From: CS4-C045 sp963844115 | GTDB lineage: Bacteria; Planctomycetota; Planctomycetia; Pirellulales; UBA7805 | Assembly (NCBI GenBank): GCA_963844115.1 | Contig: CAWJNN010000019.1 | Coordinates: 204,476-268,475 of the forward strand | Reading direction: 5' to 3' | Length of the DNA stretch: 64,000 bases | Shown: in pieces, positions 1 to 9,905 of the stretch | Position numbering within the stretch: position 1 is the first letter of the stretch | Layout of the letters: every line of letters begins with the position of its first letter | Program-made: the position numbers and the translations under genes | Notes under the pieces: generated by a model | Seen by the model: the letters and a program-made list of their open reading frames with translations, nothing else | Told to the model about the DNA's origin: nothing | The model's database searches: none

Positions 1-1005
1 AAACCGCACGTCGCGTTCGGCAAGTCGCCTCGCGAGAAGACAGTTCGCCGCGTGTGTGCCTGGCGTGCGAGCCTCATCGCCGTAGAGTTTAAAGGTGCTC
101 TCAGGTTCGTCGGCAACATTGGCCAGCTCAGGCACCGACGTCTGCATGCGATACGCCATCTCGTAGGCCGCGATGCGCGTACGGATCTCAGGATCGCCGA
201 TTTCCGCCTCGCGCAGGCGATTTAGTTCGGCCAGCGCGTCGAGCGACTTGCGGCGACTCGCGAGGTCATCGCCGGCCGGGTCGTTCAAATACAACACCGG
301 GGCACCTTGGCTGCGGAGCTTTACTCCCTGGTGATTCGATGGCAGGAAACCGCTCCCCCACAGCCGCGAATAAATAGGCTGGGCCTGATAAAACGTGTTC
401 TTGGAAAGCAATACGACGAACGCCGGCAGGTCGGCGTTCTCACTGCCAAGCCCATAGCTGGACCACGAACCGATACTGGGGCGGCCGGGCTGTTGATGGC
501 CGGATTGAAAGAACGTGATCGCCGGATCGTGGTTGATTGCCTCCGTGTGCATCGACTTGACCACGCAGATATCGTCCACCACTTTCGACATGTGCGGCAA
601 CAGATCGCTGATCCACGTACCGCTCTTGCCATGTTGCCGAAAGGCAAATGGCGGGTTCACGATCGGAAAGCTCGTCTGTCCGGAAGTCATGCCGGTGAGA
701 CGTTGCCCCTTGCGAATCGAATCGGGCAGCGGCTGACCGTGTAACTTCTTCAGCGATGGTTTGTAGTCCAGTAGTTCCATTTGCGACGGTGCGCCGGATT
801 GCAACAGATAGATCACCCGTTTCGCTTTGGCGGTGAAATGCGGCAGGCCCGGCAGCCCGCCATGGCCCGGTGCGGTTTTCTGCGGCGCGGCAAACAGCTT
901 GGGATTCAACAACGAAGCGAGCGCCAACGAGCCGATGCCGGTTGCGGCGCGACCGAACAACTGGCGGCGGTTCTCGATGAGTTGTGAGTCGGCGAGGGGG
1001 TCCAT
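1..1005 (-). CDS. DUF1501 family protein, C-terminus cut by the window edge
   Basis: The frame stays open from ATG at 1005 to base 1 (335 codons), so the C-terminal part is outside the window. The N-terminus has a twin-arginine-like stretch (NRRQLFGRAATGIG) followed by a short hydrophobic segment, which suggests Tat export. After it come motifs typical of planctomycete DUF1501 proteins, which are related to the sulfatase/alkaline phosphatase superfamily: a VIYLLQSGAPSQ block, HTEAINHDPA and GSENADLPAFVVL. The start lies 5 bases beyond the stop of the DUF1549/DUF1553 protein on the same strand. This two-gene order recurs many times in planctomycete genomes, so the two products probably act together outside the cytoplasm. 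The substrate is unknown. Confidence 0.85.
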   Translation of the reverse strand, partial: MDPLADSQLIENRRQLFGRAATGIGSLALASLLNPKLFAAPQKTAPGHGGLPGLPHFTAKAKRVIYLLQSGAPSQMELLDYKPSLKKLHGQPLPDSIRKGQRLTGMTSGQTSFPIVNPPFAFRQHGKSGTWISDLLPHMSKVVDDICVVKSMHTEAINHDPAITFFQSGHQQPGRPSIGSWSSYGLGSENADLPAFVVLLSKNTFYQAQPIYSRLWGSGFLPSNHQGVKLRSQGAPVLYLNDPAGDDLASRRKSLDALAELNRLREAEIGDPEIRTRIAAYEMAYRMQTSVPELANVADEPESTFKLYGDEARTPGTHAANCLLARRLAERDVRF

Positions 1006-1010
1006 GGCGA

Positions 1011-4000
1011 TCAACCCTTGGTTATCGTTTCGTCCAAATTCAGTAACAGCCGCGCGACCTCCGTCCAGGCCGCGTGTTCGGCGGTGTCGAGCTTTCTGTC
1101 GCGGGGAGAATCGCCGACACTGAGCATCTTGTCGGCGGCTTGAGGATCTTGCTGAAACCTGGTCAGCCGATCACGATAGACGCGCGCGATAACAGCGATC
1201 TCTTTGTCGTTCGGCTCGCGGGCGGTGGCTAGTTCAAAGCCGAACGCAATGCGCGGTTCGATGCTCTGGCCACCTTCGGTCATCATGCGCTGGGCCAGGT
1301 GCCTGGCCGCTTCGACATATTGCGGACCCTGCAACAGCAAGAGTGCTTGGAGAGGTGTGTTGGTGCGCGAACGGCGAACGGTACAGAACTCGCGGCCGGG
1401 TGCATCGAAGGTCGTGAGCATGGGAGAAAGAACCGTGCGCTTCCAAAAGGTGTAGATGCTGCGACGATAAAGATCTTCGCCCTTGCCGGCTTCGTATGCC
1501 TTGGAATAGCCCGGCCGGTTGTTTAACTCCATCCACAAGCCGGGCGGCTGGTAGGGGTAGACGCTGGGCCCGCCGACTTTATCGACTAGCAATCCACTGA
1601 CGGCGAGCGCCTGGTCACGAATCTGTTCGGCATCAAGACGGAAGCGCGGACCGCGGGCGAGCAAACGATTTTCGGGATCGCGATCGAACAATTCCTTCGA
1701 GACCCGCGGGCTCTGGCGATAGGTGGCCGACGTGAGCAGCAGCCGCTGGATTGCTTTGACATCCCAGTTTTTCGCAAATGTGACAGCGAGCGCGTCTAGC
1801 AACTCCGGGTGACTGGGCCACTCGCCTTGCGTGCCGAAGTCTTCGGCGGTTTTGACCAGCCCGGTTCCAAACATCCGCTGCCAATAGCGGTTCACGGCGA
1901 CCCGCGCGGTGAGCGGGTGCGCGGGATCGGTCAGCCACTCGGCGAAGCCGAGTCGGTTGGCGGGTGCATCGTGCTGCATCGGTAGCAGCGACGCCGGCAC
2001 GCCGGGTACGACGACATCGCCTTTGCGGTCGTATTGTCCCATGATCAAGAAATGCGTTTCGCGCGGTTGGGACATGTCGCGCATGACCATCGTGGGAGGA
2101 TACTTCGCGGCCGTTGCCGTTGCCGTTGAGAGTTCGACAATCTGGGCTTGGATCGCTTCTGCTTCCGCAGCACGCTGGCCGGCCACGAAAGCTTGCAGTC
2201 GGGCCGTTTCCACCGGCTTGCGGGTCGCGGGTGGCATGGCTGCAATCTTGCGGACGTCGGCGGGGATGCCGCCGGGCGTGAGCGTGGCGGGGTCTTCCTG
2301 CGTGATCGACAGCCGCGGTCTGCCGATGCCGTGCATCTCGAAACTTGATTCGTGGCGCAACCCGAATACCAGTTCCGTTCCGCCGTCGAATCCAAAGGGC
2401 TGTGCGGCGTAGAACACCGCGGTGGCTGGCTCTTTCCGATTCGGACCATCGACTGCCCAACCACTATTTTCGGCGACGGTGCCGTCGATCGACTTGCTGA
2501 CGTGATAGCCCTGTTGCGAATAATCGGCGGTCGCCCGCGCGAACGTGATCGGCTGCTGCTTGGTAGGATCTTCGATCGATACGGCGACCAGCTCAAATTC
2601 GCTCAGCACGAAATTGGAGTTGCTGTTTCGACCGGGTCCGCCTGCGGGCAGCGAGGAGTGCGTGAGGCATTCGAGTCGTACCGCCGTGATGTTGGTTAGC
2701 TCGGTGTGCGCGGCGATCTCGTAAGTGTCCTTCTGGGAGTTCCCGCCGCCAACGACGATCGATCGATCGGGCAGTTTCACGAATGTCGATCCGCCGCTGG
2801 AAGTCATGCGCGTCGCATCGAGCACATCCCAACCAGCGGTCGCTGATGCGATGTCTTTGGCCGCGCGTTCGACCGTAGCCTGGTCGGGAGCACGCTGGAG
2901 GGCGGCGAGTTGTTCCCGCAGCGCGGCAAGCGTCGCGAGTGTTTCCGCCTTGTCCGACTTGGCCAGCGGCGAGACGATATTTTGCTTGGGATCAAAACCG
3001 GAGTTGCCTTTTTCCGGTACCTGATTGAAAAAGGCAGAGAGTTGATAGAACTCCTTCTGCGAAATCGGATCGAATTTGTGGTCGTGGCAGCGAGCGCAAC
3101 CCATGGTGAGACCCATCCAGACCGTGGTGCTGGTGACGAGGCGATCCAGCACATACTCCGTGCGGTACTCTTCGTCGATCACGCCGCCTTCGATCGTGAT
3201 CGAGTGATTGCGGTTGAAGCCGGTGGCCAGTACCTGCTGCGGCGTGGCGCCCGGTAACAGGTCGCCGGCCAGCTGCTCGACCGTGAACCTGTCGAACGGC
3301 ATGTTGGTGTTGTAGGCGTCGATCACCCAATCGCGCCAGACCCACATCGTGCGTTCCGTGTCGTACTGGTAGCCGTTCGAGTCCGCGTAGCGGGCCAGGT
3401 CGAGCCACTGGCGGGCCATGTGTTCCCCGTAGTGCCGCGAGGCAAGAAAGCGATCGACCATCTGCTCGTAGGCGTGGGGAGACGGGTCGTCGAGAAACTC
3501 GCGAATTTCCTCGTGCGTGGGCGGCAAGCCGGTGACGTCGAACGCCACGCGGCGGATCAACATGCGGCGATCGGCTTCGGGCGATGGCGCGAGACCTTCC
3601 TTTTCGAGGCGAGCGAGAACGAAGTAATCGATCGGGTTGCGCGGCCATGCGGTTTGCTTGACCTTCGGCAGCGGCGCGGACTCCGGCGCGACGAACGCCC
3701 AGTGCCGCTCGTAGTTCGCGCCCTGGCTGATCCATTTGCGCAAGATGTCGATCTGTGCTTCTGTAAGCGTTTTCCCGGAGTCGGGCGGTGGCATTTTCTG
3801 GTCGGCGTCGTGCGAAGTAATACGCGCCAGCAGGATGCTTTCGTCCGGCTTGTCTGGCACAATCGCCCGGCCTTCGCCCGATTCAAGTTCGGCAATCGCA
3901 CCTTCGCGCGAATCGAGGCGCAAGTCAGCTTCGCGCTTCTTGGCGTCCAATCCGTGGCACTCAAGGCAGGTATTCGAGAGGATTGGTCGCACATCGCGGT

Positions 4001-4088
4001 TGAAGCGGATGTTTTCCGCCGCGTGCATGGAGCCAGCAAGCCCCACAATGACTGCAATGAGTCGGCAAAGGAAATTCGTCGAGCGCAT
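1011..4088 (-). CDS. PSCyt1-DUF1549-DUF1553 secreted cytochrome protein
   Basis: 1025 residues. A signal peptide (about 1-24, ending MHAAE) is followed by a planctomycete cytochrome C domain with haem motif CLECH at 41-45, then DUF1549 (PSCyt2, roughly 150-360, containing a second CARCH near 330) and DUF1553 (PSD1) in the C-terminal third, with the NRYWQRMFG and EFCTVRRSRTNTPLQAL blocks. A jelly-roll-like segment seems to lie between the two DUF domains. It is the first gene of a pair with the DUF1501 gene, which starts 5 bases after its stop. The family is almost confined to Planctomycetes and relatives and is thought to act in periplasmic breakdown of complex polysaccharides, but the reaction is not established. 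Domain assignment is firm and function is inferred. Confidence 0.92.
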   Translation of the reverse strand: MRSTNFLCRLIAVIVGLAGSMHAAENIRFNRDVRPILSNTCLECHGLDAKKREADLRLDSREGAIAELESGEGRAIVPDKPDESILLARITSHDADQKMPPPDSGKTLTEAQIDILRKWISQGANYERHWAFVAPESAPLPKVKQTAWPRNPIDYFVLARLEKEGLAPSPEADRRMLIRRVAFDVTGLPPTHEEIREFLDDPSPHAYEQMVDRFLASRHYGEHMARQWLDLARYADSNGYQYDTERTMWVWRDWVIDAYNTNMPFDRFTVEQLAGDLLPGATPQQVLATGFNRNHSITIEGGVIDEEYRTEYVLDRLVTSTTVWMGLTMGCARCHDHKFDPISQKEFYQLSAFFNQVPEKGNSGFDPKQNIVSPLAKSDKAETLATLAALREQLAALQRAPDQATVERAAKDIASATAGWDVLDATRMTSSGGSTFVKLPDRSIVVGGGNSQKDTYEIAAHTELTNITAVRLECLTHSSLPAGGPGRNSNSNFVLSEFELVAVSIEDPTKQQPITFARATADYSQQGYHVSKSIDGTVAENSGWAVDGPNRKEPATAVFYAAQPFGFDGGTELVFGLRHESSFEMHGIGRPRLSITQEDPATLTPGGIPADVRKIAAMPPATRKPVETARLQAFVAGQRAAEAEAIQAQIVELSTATATAAKYPPTMVMRDMSQPRETHFLIMGQYDRKGDVVVPGVPASLLPMQHDAPANRLGFAEWLTDPAHPLTARVAVNRYWQRMFGTGLVKTAEDFGTQGEWPSHPELLDALAVTFAKNWDVKAIQRLLLTSATYRQSPRVSKELFDRDPENRLLARGPRFRLDAEQIRDQALAVSGLLVDKVGGPSVYPYQPPGLWMELNNRPGYSKAYEAGKGEDLYRRSIYTFWKRTVLSPMLTTFDAPGREFCTVRRSRTNTPLQALLLLQGPQYVEAARHLAQRMMTEGGQSIEPRIAFGFELATAREPNDKEIAVIARVYRDRLTRFQQDPQAADKMLSVGDSPRDRKLDTAEHAAWTEVARLLLNLDETITKG

Positions 4089-4184
4089 GGGTTTGGATTT
4101 GTGACAAAGGTAAGGCAGAGTAAACGCTGCAATATTATGACCTACACACTAGATTTATCATAATGAAAGAAATATGAACAATAG

Positions 4185-4364
4185 GTTGATCATAAAGGGC
4201 TGCTTGACCAGGGATACTGGCCTGGGGGCATTTACACCGCACCCACGAATGTCGAGAAAGAGCGTAACGGTCTGATGACTTACAACAGAGACAAGTTCAC
4301 GGAGGATTCGGAGAGGATCGCGTCGGAGAACAAGAGGCTGTACGCCGAATACCTGAAACACTGA
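4185..4364 (+). pseudogene. Possible relic of a glycoside hydrolase family 2 protein
   Basis: A 59-codon open stretch without a start codon reads LLDQGYWPGGIYTAP near its beginning, which resembles the LDQGYWPDGxYTAPT block of bacterial GH2-type proteins. The rest (ending YAEYLKH, stop TGA at 4362) I cannot place. It lies in a 400-base gap between the PSCyt gene and the Uma2 gene. Likely the remains of a degraded polysaccharide-utilisation gene, or chance similarity. The rest of 4089-4487 shows nothing I can name. Confidence 0.25.
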
Positions 4365-4487
4365 TATACGGGTCTCGGGTGTTAGGAAGAGGAGCGCGAA
4401 CAAAAGGAACAATTCGTAATAAGACAAAGTCTCGCCTCCAGTCGAGCGCTCCGGTACAATAAGTGGGCAAGTTCGCATGAGGATCTC

Positions 4488-5033
4488 ATGATGTCCACTG
4501 CTATCACCATCACGACGGCCCAGCAGCTTTTCCAGGCGAATCTGCACGAGCGGTGCGAATTGGTACGGGGAGAACTCCGCATGATGTCACCGTCAGGTGC
4601 CGCACATGGTGCGGTCGTTGTTAATGTGACGCTGCATTTAGGGTCCTTCGTAAAAGCCAACGACCTGGGACGCGTATTTGGCGCGGAGACCGGGTTTATC
4701 ATCGCTAGGGATCCTGATTCGGTGCGGGCGCCGGATGTCGCGTTCGTGCGGCAGACCCGTCTCGAAGGTGGGATTCCAGCACAGTTTTTCCCCGGCGCCC
4801 CAGATATTGCGGTCGAGGTACTTTCACCCAGCGACTCGGCCTCAAAGGTCCACGAGAAAGCCGAAGACTGGCTGCGCGCGGGCTGTCAGGAAGTCTGGCT
4901 GGTCGACCCGCAACGCAAGACCGTTTCGAAATGCACGCTCAGCGGCAGTTCGGTCCTGCACGCCCCGCAGGAAACGATTATCAGTGACCTGTTGCCCGGC
5001 TTTCAGTTGCCGGTTGCCGAACTGTTCAAGTAG
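4488..5033 (+). CDS. Uma2 family endonuclease (DUF820)
   Basis: 181 residues, the usual length for Uma2 proteins, which have a PD-(D/E)XK nuclease fold and are common in cyanobacteria and planctomycetes. Family blocks are the N-terminal ERCELVRGELRMMSPSGAAHG, then RAPDVAFV and DIAVEVLSPSD (the acidic residues correspond to the metal-binding site), then the WLRAGCQEVWLVDP block. Two adjacent ATG codons (4488, 4491) could start it. No partner gene is visible and it appears monocistronic. The biological role of Uma2 proteins is not known, though they spread like mobile or toxin-type genes. Confidence 0.88.
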   Translation: MMSTAITITTAQQLFQANLHERCELVRGELRMMSPSGAAHGAVVVNVTLHLGSFVKANDLGRVFGAETGFIIARDPDSVRAPDVAFVRQTRLEGGIPAQFFPGAPDIAVEVLSPSDSASKVHEKAEDWLRAGCQEVWLVDPQRKTVSKCTLSGSSVLHAPQETIISDLLPGFQLPVAELFK

Positions 5034-5211
5034 GACGTGTTCAACTGGATAAACATCCTGTTTATCCCGTCGATCCTGTCAAAAACTGCTTGACCGATCT
5101 TGCCGCGCTGGGCTGAGTATATCTCGTGCAAACTCCGCGTAAATCCTCCGCCGCGCCGCTGTTAAACCGAACCTGCCCGGTTCCGCCTGTTCGTTCCGCC
5201 TGTCACAAATC

Positions 5212-5279
5212 GTTTAACGCCCAGCCGTAGGCGCCGGCTCTACGATTGATGCTGCCGGCGCCTGCGGCTGGGCGTTAAC
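5212..5279. repeat. Inverted repeat (hairpin element, CGCCCAGCCG family)
   Basis: Left arm GTTTAACGCCCAGCCGTAGG continues into CGCCGG. The right arm is its reverse complement with one mismatch and one missing T, around a loop of about 17 bases. Nothing else is seen in the gap 5034-5590, which is otherwise gene-free. A half copy with the same GGCTGGGCGTTAA end occurs near 10,397. Confidence 0.8.
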
Positions 5280-5590
5280 CAAAGAGGTCCGACGAAGAAT
5301 CAACCGAACAAGTTCCGTTCTACGCATGCAGATTTGCGGTCATGCAGTTTTGGGAAGGCTTCTCCCGGCGAAGCCTTCCCGGTCTGGATGAGCGTCGGGA
5401 AAGTTCGATAAGACGCTATTCGAAAAGGGGATACATCCGCCCGCGGGGGGACCGACGCATTGCATGTCTTCTAGTCCTCTCGTTGCCCCGTGCTACGAGT
5501 TGGTTGCGGCCGTGTGCCGCGCTGGGCCATCACATGATCGATCGCCACGGCGTACTGAACCCGAAGATCAGGTCGAGCCTGGACAACACT

Positions 5591-6868
5591 TCACGGCTTT
5601 ACCTCAACCAACACGGAATTGACGCATCCGTCGCCCCAAACGCCGCCGCCTCTGGCGACGATCATGAATGCCGTCGTTCCTGCGGGAAGGGGCTTGCTTG
5701 CGATCACTTCGTCCTTGCCGATAGTGCAGGGGATGCTGGGCAAAGCCTGGTTTTTCCACTGGCCGGCCTTCGTGAAGCCGACCGTTGCGTTCTTCAGTTC
5801 ACCGGTATATTTCGCATGCACCAGGCCGTCCTTCGGATCGACCTGTGGCCGCTCAAAACTCGGCATCGCTGCGTTGCCTTTTATGATTCCGTTGGCAAAG
5901 CCGCCGATCTCCCAGACTTCCTCCCAGCCGTACCCATGTCCGTGCACCAAGAAGGGACGGATGCACAAGATGCTGGTTCCCCCTGCGGTCCCGGCCGACT
6001 TGCTGAATAGATCGAGTGGGAAGACGGGCTCGTTGAACCCGCTGACCCACAGCATCGGCATCTTGGCATACGGCAGGTGAGCCGACGGATCCCACTTGGC
6101 CAGGTATTCACGGTACTGTTCGGGAGTCATCTCATGTTTGTGAATGTAGCCGCCACCGTAGACGGGAATCACAAAGACGAATCGCGGGTCGACGCCCGCC
6201 ACAGCACTCACGATCGTTCCGCCCCAGGAAATCCCGGTCAGGCCGATCTTGTCCTTGTTGATATCTGGGTAGGAGCGCAGCAGTGAATTGGCGCGTATCA
6301 CGTCCGCCACGGCGTGATAGAACCATTGCTCGTTGTCGGGCAGAGCAATGTCGCCGGCCCAACCGATACGTTTCGGCCCGGCGTTCTCGTGAGGTTGATC
6401 CGCCGGATGGTTGCCTTGCACGCCAAAATGATTCCCGCCCGGCAAATGGCCTTCCAAGTCCATCGCGATGGCCGCATACCCATTCTTGTTCCACTGCCTC
6501 ACCCAGGCAGGAAAGGCCGTGCCGCCCCCGCCGTGGGCGCATACCACCGCAGGCCAGCCACCCTCCGGCGGCTTGCCTTCCGGAGCCGCGTAGTACGCGA
6601 ACACCCAGGTCGGCTTGCCTTTGTAATCCGCGCCCTCATAGAAAAACGATCGCATCCCGTTTGCTGGTCGTTCGGTGGTGGCATGCACCTCAGGTGTCTG
6701 CGAAAGCGCCGGAACATCCCACGGCATCACCCGCTTCGCCGACTCGGGATCAGCCGACTCGGGTTCAGCCAACACTGTCGGATCGGCGCAGACGATCATC
6801 GGCACCGCCATCAACGTTATGCTGCAAAGAATGAACAATAGCGACTTGGCTGTCTTCACCTGCTTCAC
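5591..6868 (-). CDS. Secreted alpha/beta hydrolase (acetyl-xylan-esterase-like)
   Basis: 425 residues. A signal peptide (about 1-28, hydrophobic core LLFILCSITLMAVPMIV) suggests export. The hydrolase domain shows the oxyanion block CAHGGGGTAF, the nucleophile elbow GISWGG (GxSxG type) and late HGHGYGW, a likely catalytic histidine. The C-terminal 90 residues look like a separate beta domain (from about VDPKDGLVHAKYTG). Such two-domain proteins occur in planctomycetes near sulfatases and PSCyt genes and probably de-esterify polysaccharides, but the substrate cannot be read from sequence. It lies just downstream of another hydrolase on the same strand (34-base gap), so the two may be cotranscribed. 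Confidence 0.85.
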   Translation of the reverse strand: MKQVKTAKSLLFILCSITLMAVPMIVCADPTVLAEPESADPESAKRVMPWDVPALSQTPEVHATTERPANGMRSFFYEGADYKGKPTWVFAYYAAPEGKPPEGGWPAVVCAHGGGGTAFPAWVRQWNKNGYAAIAMDLEGHLPGGNHFGVQGNHPADQPHENAGPKRIGWAGDIALPDNEQWFYHAVADVIRANSLLRSYPDINKDKIGLTGISWGGTIVSAVAGVDPRFVFVIPVYGGGYIHKHEMTPEQYREYLAKWDPSAHLPYAKMPMLWVSGFNEPVFPLDLFSKSAGTAGGTSILCIRPFLVHGHGYGWEEVWEIGGFANGIIKGNAAMPSFERPQVDPKDGLVHAKYTGELKNATVGFTKAGQWKNQALPSIPCTIGKDEVIASKPLPAGTTAFMIVARGGGVWGDGCVNSVLVEVKP

Positions 6869-6902
6869 GGATATGTCTCCTCTCGAAAAGGTTCTCGCCT
6901 GG

Positions 6903-8377
6903 TTACTTATTTTGCCGACGCTCCGGCCAGCTCGCCTGGTTCTGCCAGACCTCGTAGATGATTGTCCCCTTCTGGCCCGAAGGGTACGGTGATAGATCCG
7001 CGCCGTTGATTATCTCGACTGCGCTTCCGCCGGGGGCAATCCAGCCGACGGACAAATTCGCCCCGCCCGTATTCTCCTTTTGAACCGCTTCGATGTAGTA
7101 CTTATTTCCCGCTTCGAGACGGACAGGCTTCGACTTCTGCGTCGAGAACTTGTTGAAGTTCGTATGCTCTGTCCACTCGGGGGCGTTGGCGATCAACGTC
7201 TTGTGCTTGGGGTCCGCGTCCGTGCTGAGGAACAGCTTTGAGTCGTCGTCGCTGGCGATGGCGAAGACGTATTCGCCGGACGTAGGCGGGTGAACGAATC
7301 CATGCACGCGCGCGCCGTAGTTATCACCGATATCCTCTGAAAATTCGAACGACTTGAGCGCCGTTTGCTGGTCCGGTTTTGAGTCGAATGGAATTGTGTC
7401 GATTGTCTGTCGAGCGGCCAAAGCTTTTCTATCCGCTTCAGCCTTCCATTTGCCCTCAGCCATCTTTCCGCCGGTTGTGTGTTTCAGAACAAAGTTCACG
7501 ATCGGCGTGGGGTCTGGGAGGCTGTGCGGGCGATGCCCGGCCTTGGGTTTGCGAATGACTTCGACTTCGCCGCCGAGTTCCTTGTAGCGCGTCTCAAGCA
7601 GCAGCGTGTTTGCCTCGATCGGCACAACCCAGTCGTGCATGTCACCGCAGACACAGAAGATGGGAATCTTCGCCTTGGCCAGCGTCGCAAGATTATCGAT
7701 GGGGTTGCCCTTGTAGGCCCGCGCTTCCGCGTCGGTCATGTTATATGCACTGAGACAGTCCCTCCAATCTCGGCCTGACATCCTGACTCTACCGCCCCCG
7801 CCAGGCCAGCTCTTGAAATCGCACACCGGCGCGTCCAAGTAGATGCACGCTACGCGATCCGGGTGACGGATCGCCCAGTTGAGGGCGTACAGGCCGCCTC
7901 GGCTGAAACCTTCCGGCACGGTCTTGGCGTTGAGCCCGTATGTCTTGGTAACGTGCTCGTAGAATTGGTCCATCGCATCCAGCGCGACCGCGCGCCGAAA
8001 AGCCCACCCACACCGACATAGGCAACGTAAACACCTTCGCCGAGCAGGGCGATGTCGGCCTGCGGATCGATCCCGAAGAATTCCGTGCGCCAGATCCAGT
8101 GTTTGCCCGGCGCCGGCGTCTTGGGGATTACCAACAACCCGCCACGGCCACCGACTTGAAATTTGACGATTTCATAACCGTTCCATAGCTCCTTCTTTGG
8201 TTCCGGCTTCTTCGGCGCCTGGACGTTCTTGGCGGGCTCATCCGCCGCGAAGGAGGCAGATGCGGCAATCAACGCGGCCAATGCGGCCACCCAACGCACG
8301 CCTCCCACGAAGCGCTTGCGAGTGGTCGTGCCGTGTCGATCTGCCGTGTTCGCGGAGTTTGCCTGGATGGTAATCAC
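6903..8377 (-). CDS. Secreted esterase with C-terminal PA14 domain (one frameshift)
   Basis: Two overlapping frames form one protein. The first (from 8377) has a signal peptide (VAALAALIAASASFAADE) and runs to YVAYVGVGGLFGA. The second continues DAMDQFYEHVTKTYGL. Adding one C near 7990 (CG to CCG) joins them as GAPVALDAMDQ, so a missing base is likely. The hydrolase part has nucleophile motif GFSRGG and a late GHRPH that may supply the histidine. The last 130 residues match a PA14 carbohydrate-binding domain (PPTSGEYVFAIASDDDSKLFL). Total about 490 residues. Probably exported and acting on a glycan ester. It precedes another hydrolase on the same strand. Confidence 0.8.
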
Positions 8378-8426
8378 GATGGTCCCGTGGTGGCTGGTGT
8401 CATGAACAGGAGCGGTAGTCTGGCTG

Positions 8427-8516
8427 AGAACGTGTTTAATATTCGAATCACCCTCCCTTTGGGAGGGTGTTGTTGGTAGCGGCCGGATGATTGCGCCGCA
8501 TCTTAAAACACGTTCT
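8427..8516. repeat. 90-bp inverted-repeat element (MITE-like)
   Basis: Terminal arms AGAACGTGTTT and AAACACGTTCT are exact reverse complements. Inside is a perfect hairpin CACCCTCCC-TTT-GGGAGGGTG (8449-8469). No coding potential. It lies in the 259-base gap upstream of the frameshifted esterase, so it could be a nonautonomous mobile element or act as a transcription barrier. Confidence 0.7.
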
Positions 8517-8636
8517 GAGCGTTCCCTCAGTGTATCCTGGGGTTGAATCCCGTTTCAAGTTAGTAGAACGATTGTTCGATACCGACGCTAAAAAAACGGA
8601 TGGGAAGATGCGATCGTAGGACGGTCAGGCCAGCGG

Positions 8637-9905
8637 CTACGGCTTCCACCACGCATCAAGCTTCGTACGCAAGTCGGCGATTTTTCCGTTATTCTTTGCG
8701 GCCACATTGTTCTTCTCCCAGGGATCTTCGACCACGTTGTAGAGTTCCGCGGGTTCTTTGCCATTAGGCACAATCAATTTCCAATCGCCTGAGATGCACC
8801 AGCGATGCAGCAGGCTGGTCGCCGGACGGTCGATGTCGGCGATGTCGTGCGCGTAGACATCACCGTAAATCGTATCGCGTGTGAGCGGCTTGCCGGACGT
8901 GTGCTCAAGCAAGTTGACGCCGCGCATGCTCGAGGTGGGCTTGAGGCCGCAGGCTGCGAGGATTGTGGGCGCGAGGTCAATACTGCTCACCAATGTCTGT
9001 TCGTCGCGCGACGGTTTGATCTTGCCGGGCCAGCGTAGCATGATGGGCGTACGTATTCCGCCTTCGTACGGCGACATTTTGCTACGCGCGGCGTGACCGC
9101 TCGATTTCTCTTTCTGAATCCATCCGTTGTCCGTGACGTAGACGACGAGCGTATTCTCGGCGAGACCTTTTTCGTCGAGGTGTTTGAGTAGCTCGCCGCA
9201 GGTTTCGTCGAACCATTCGCACATCGCGTAGTATCTGGCGACAGGTCCCGACCGGCCGGCCTGCTTGTACTTGTTCGTAAGTCGTGCCGGCGGATAGTGC
9301 GGTTCGTGGGGCAGGAAGGGCGCGTACCACAGAAAGAACGGCTTGTCGCCGGCTGAGTCGATAAAGTCGAATATCGGCTGGAGACCTTCGCGGCCGATCT
9401 TTAAGCCATCGTCGCCGTGCCGTCCGCCAGGCTGCGGAAACCCGCGCGTCATGCCGGCCGTGAAGCCACCGCGCCGCCAATTGCCTTCCCACCACTTGCC
9501 ACTTTGGTGACTGACATAACCGTTGGTCGCCAGCATTGTGGGCAGTGTTTGCACTTTGTCGATGTGGCTAATGACCCGCTCGCGAACAGCGGCGTACTGA
9601 TCTGCTGGCTTGCCATTTTTGTCCGGGTCGTTGCCGCTGATCTTGTGTTGATGTGTATACAAGCCCGTGATCAAGGTCGACAGGCTCGGTCGGCATAAGC
9701 TAGTCGGCACATAGCCGCGCGTGAACACCTCGCTTTGCTGGGCTAGTTGATCGAGCGTCGGCGTCTGGATTGCCTCGTGTCCCATGAAGCCGTAGTCGCT
9801 CCAGCCCTGATCGTCGGAGATGATCATTACCACATTCGGCTTTTCCGCTGCAAACGCGGCGGCAGGTAGAATCACAAAGAGCGCGGTAGCAATACGAATC
9901 AACAT
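8637..9905 (-). CDS. Secreted sulfatase (formylglycine-dependent)
   Basis: 422 residues with a signal peptide (about 1-19, ILPAAAFAAE). The mature part opens KPNVVMIISDDQGW, the metal-binding start of type I sulfatases. The maturation motif CRPSLSTLITG fits C-x-P-S-x-x-x-x-x-x-G, the cysteine being converted to formylglycine by a separate enzyme. Later blocks HQSGKWWEGNWRRGG, VYVTDNGW and SPYEGGIRTPIMLRWPGKI are standard for the family. Length is on the short side but complete. Planctomycetes carry many such enzymes for sulfated polysaccharides. It appears monocistronic, and a poor match to SD sits before the ATG. Confidence 0.92.
   Translation of the reverse strand: MLIRIATALFVILPAAAFAAEKPNVVMIISDDQGWSDYGFMGHEAIQTPTLDQLAQQSEVFTRGYVPTSLCRPSLSTLITGLYTHQHKISGNDPDKNGKPADQYAAVRERVISHIDKVQTLPTMLATNGYVSHQSGKWWEGNWRRGGFTAGMTRGFPQPGGRHGDDGLKIGREGLQPIFDFIDSAGDKPFFLWYAPFLPHEPHYPPARLTNKYKQAGRSGPVARYYAMCEWFDETCGELLKHLDEKGLAENTLVVYVTDNGWIQKEKSSGHAARSKMSPYEGGIRTPIMLRWPGKIKPSRDEQTLVSSIDLAPTILAACGLKPTSSMRGVNLLEHTSGKPLTRDTIYGDVYAHDIADIDRPATSLLHRWCISGDWKLIVPNGKEPAELYNVVEDPWEKNNVAAKNNGKIADLRTKLDAWWKP

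Noticed and set aside
5342..6010. 222-codon plus-strand frame
   Set aside because: Lies largely over the minus-strand hydrolase with signal peptide and catalytic motifs; the plus-strand product has no family features.
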